DNA of 64,000 bases. Source: Octadecabacter sp. B2R22. GTDB taxonomy: Bacteria; Pseudomonadota; Alphaproteobacteria; Rhodobacterales; Rhodobacteraceae. The notes below the pieces were generated by a model. It did not search any database, had not been told where the DNA came from, and was given only the letters and a program-made list of their open reading frames with translations. Shown one piece after another: positions 62,828 through 64,000 of this stretch; the stretch's first letter is position 1; each line of letters opens with the position of its first letter. The DNA lies in contig NZ_JAHKQJ010000002.1 of assembly GCF_018861045.1 (NCBI RefSeq), forward strand, positions 62,001 to 126,000, given 5' to 3'. The position numbers were made by a program, and so were the translations under genes.

Positions 62828-63343
62828 ATGGAACGGAAAAGACTTCTCTTCACGCCGGAAATTCTGACGCTCAACGCGTTACTGCTCGCGTCGACCCTGT
62901 CGCTGATCTTCATGAATTCCCTCGTCGCAGAACCAAAGGCACTGTTCGGCCGCTCCCTTACGGCTATCACACCTAGCCTGTTCCCAAGCATCGTCTTGGG
63001 GCTCATGGCAGTGATGTGCGTTGCGGCACTCTTGATGCTACGCAATCGCGTCACGTCCTTGGCGGCCGTGGGTATGAATCGGATGGAGTGGCTGCGTGCG
63101 GTGATCTTCTTTGGGATCATGCTTCTATACGGGTTCACTATGGAACCATTCGGTTTCCTGATATCGACGGCAATCGCCCTTACTTTGATCTCGTTGCAGA
63201 TGGGGTCACGCTCGCCGATCCAAATCATACTTGTGTCTTTGGCAGGCCCCGTCCTGCTGTATCTGGCGGCAACGCGTTTGCTGGCCGTGGCCCTGCCAGA
63301 ACTGAACACGATCGAACTCTTTTACGCGCGCTTACTGTCGTAG
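62828..63343 (+). CDS. TctB-like small permease subunit (second tct locus)
   Basis: The 171-residue protein has four predicted helices: LTLNALLLASTLSLIFMN, SLFPSIVLGLMAVMCVAALLM, WLRAVIFFGIMLLYGF and ILVSLAGPVLLYLAATRLLA. The ATG at 62828 follows GGGAGA. Its TctB identity is by helix layout and by the TctA gene that follows after 36 bases. Confidence 0.75.
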   Translation: MERKRLLFTPEILTLNALLLASTLSLIFMNSLVAEPKALFGRSLTAITPSLFPSIVLGLMAVMCVAALLMLRNRVTSLAAVGMNRMEWLRAVIFFGIMLLYGFTMEPFGFLISTAIALTLISLQMGSRSPIQIILVSLAGPVLLYLAATRLLAVALPELNTIELFYARLLS

Positions 63344-63379
63344 TCGCGCAGATGACAATGCAAACACCTAGAGGCACCC

Positions 63380-64000
63380 ATGTTTGATTTATTTACCGAA
63401 GGCTTCGCAATGGCGATGCGCTTCGACACCATGGCACTAATGAGTATTGGCCTGTTCGCGGGCATGCTTGTTGGATCATTGCCTGGTTTCACAACCCTTA
63501 TGGCAATGGCGATCCTCTTGCCGATTTCGTTCTTCCTTGAACCAATCGTAGGCATTCCATTCCTGTTGGGTATCTACAAAGGTGGTATCTTTGGGGGCAG
63601 TGTTCCCGCCATCCTGATCTCGATGCCGGGCACCGGCGCTGCGGTTGCAACTTCTCGTGATGGCTACAAGCTGACCCAACAGGGTAAGTCACGCAAAGCG
63701 CTTGATATCGCGCTGTTCTCATCCGTCTTCGGGGACACAGCGAGTGATATTTTCACCATCCTCATGATGTTCCCAATTGCCTTCTTGGTTATGCAATTCG
63801 GCCCACCAGAACTGTTCGCAGTTCTTCTCATGAGCTTGATCATCATCGCGGCCACATCGGGTGCTAATCCACTCAAAAGCCTAATCATGATGATGTTGGG
63901 TCTATGGCTGTCATTCATCGGAACGGACCCCCTTGGCGGTGTTGAAAGGTTCACGTTCGGCTTGTTTGAACTGAAATCAGGTATACCGTTGTTGCCAATG
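63380..64000 (+). CDS. TctA-family permease, 3' end outside window
   Basis: The frame opens at an ATG with GAGG six bases upstream and runs 207 codons to the right edge without a stop. GMLVGSLPGFTTLMAMAILLP and GIYKGGIFGGSVPAILISMPG match the two N-terminal TctA motifs. It is the second TctA in the window and only distantly like the one at 27502-28983. The binding protein two genes upstream is of TRAP type, and no TctC is visible inside the window. Confidence 0.85.
   Translation, partial: MFDLFTEGFAMAMRFDTMALMSIGLFAGMLVGSLPGFTTLMAMAILLPISFFLEPIVGIPFLLGIYKGGIFGGSVPAILISMPGTGAAVATSRDGYKLTQQGKSRKALDIALFSSVFGDTASDIFTILMMFPIAFLVMQFGPPELFAVLLMSLIIIAATSGANPLKSLIMMMLGLWLSFIGTDPLGGVERFTFGLFELKSGIPLLPM

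Overview
The window reads as a chromosomal or chromid segment of a marine alphaproteobacterium of the Rhodobacteraceae, probably the Roseobacter group. This rests on gene content rather than a marker gene: a complete methylated-amine catabolic cluster of the roseobacter type, two tripartite tricarboxylate (TTT/Tct) transport loci, a heterotetrameric sarcosine-oxidase-like dehydrogenase, and alphaproteobacterial IS3 and IS30 elements. No rRNA, tRNA or CRISPR array was seen.

Region 1 (1-22.3 kb) is accessory DNA. It holds the end of a MobV-like relaxase, a translationally coupled pair made of a surface-type lipoprotein and a Slam-like (DUF560) outer-membrane translocon, and a scrapyard of recombinase and IS3 remnants. 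Next come a giant secreted protein of about 3,600 residues with some 16 tandem DUF11/DUF7507-like repeats and a 1,160-residue predicted outer-membrane beta-barrel protein that overlaps or abuts it. An IS30 element that has lost its ATG and a truncated aminoglycoside-phosphotransferase-like pseudogene close the region. The region carries mobility genes at both sides and looks like a patchwork island.

Region 2 (22.8-29.0 kb) is a complete tctDE-tctCBA locus. The two-component system TctD/TctE runs divergently from tctC-tctB-tctA, and a periplasmic binding protein of ABC type with no permease is translationally coupled to the kinase.

Region 3 (29.1-53.5 kb) encodes the whole route from trimethylamine to ammonium and C1 units. 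Tmm oxidises TMA to TMAO, Tdm splits TMAO into dimethylamine and formaldehyde, and DmmDABC demethylates dimethylamine to methylamine. GmaS and MgsABC make N-methylglutamate, and MgdABCD (annotated by homology as SoxBDAG) regenerates glutamate. PurU releases formate from formyl-THF, EutBC releases ammonia from ethanolamine, and an Amt channel with a small membrane protein and an XRE-cupin regulator sit among them. Terminators and overlapping stop-start codons divide the region into several transcription units.

Region 4 (53.8-64.0 kb) looks like a separate catabolic island of unknown substrate. It holds a luciferase-like monooxygenase with a flavin reductase-MarR fusion, a BKACE-type enzyme, a LysR regulator, an alpha/beta hydrolase, a Gfo/Idh dehydrogenase, an OsmC protein and an AEC permease. 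A TRAP-type binding protein without a signal peptide follows, and then a second TctB-TctA pair that runs off the right edge.
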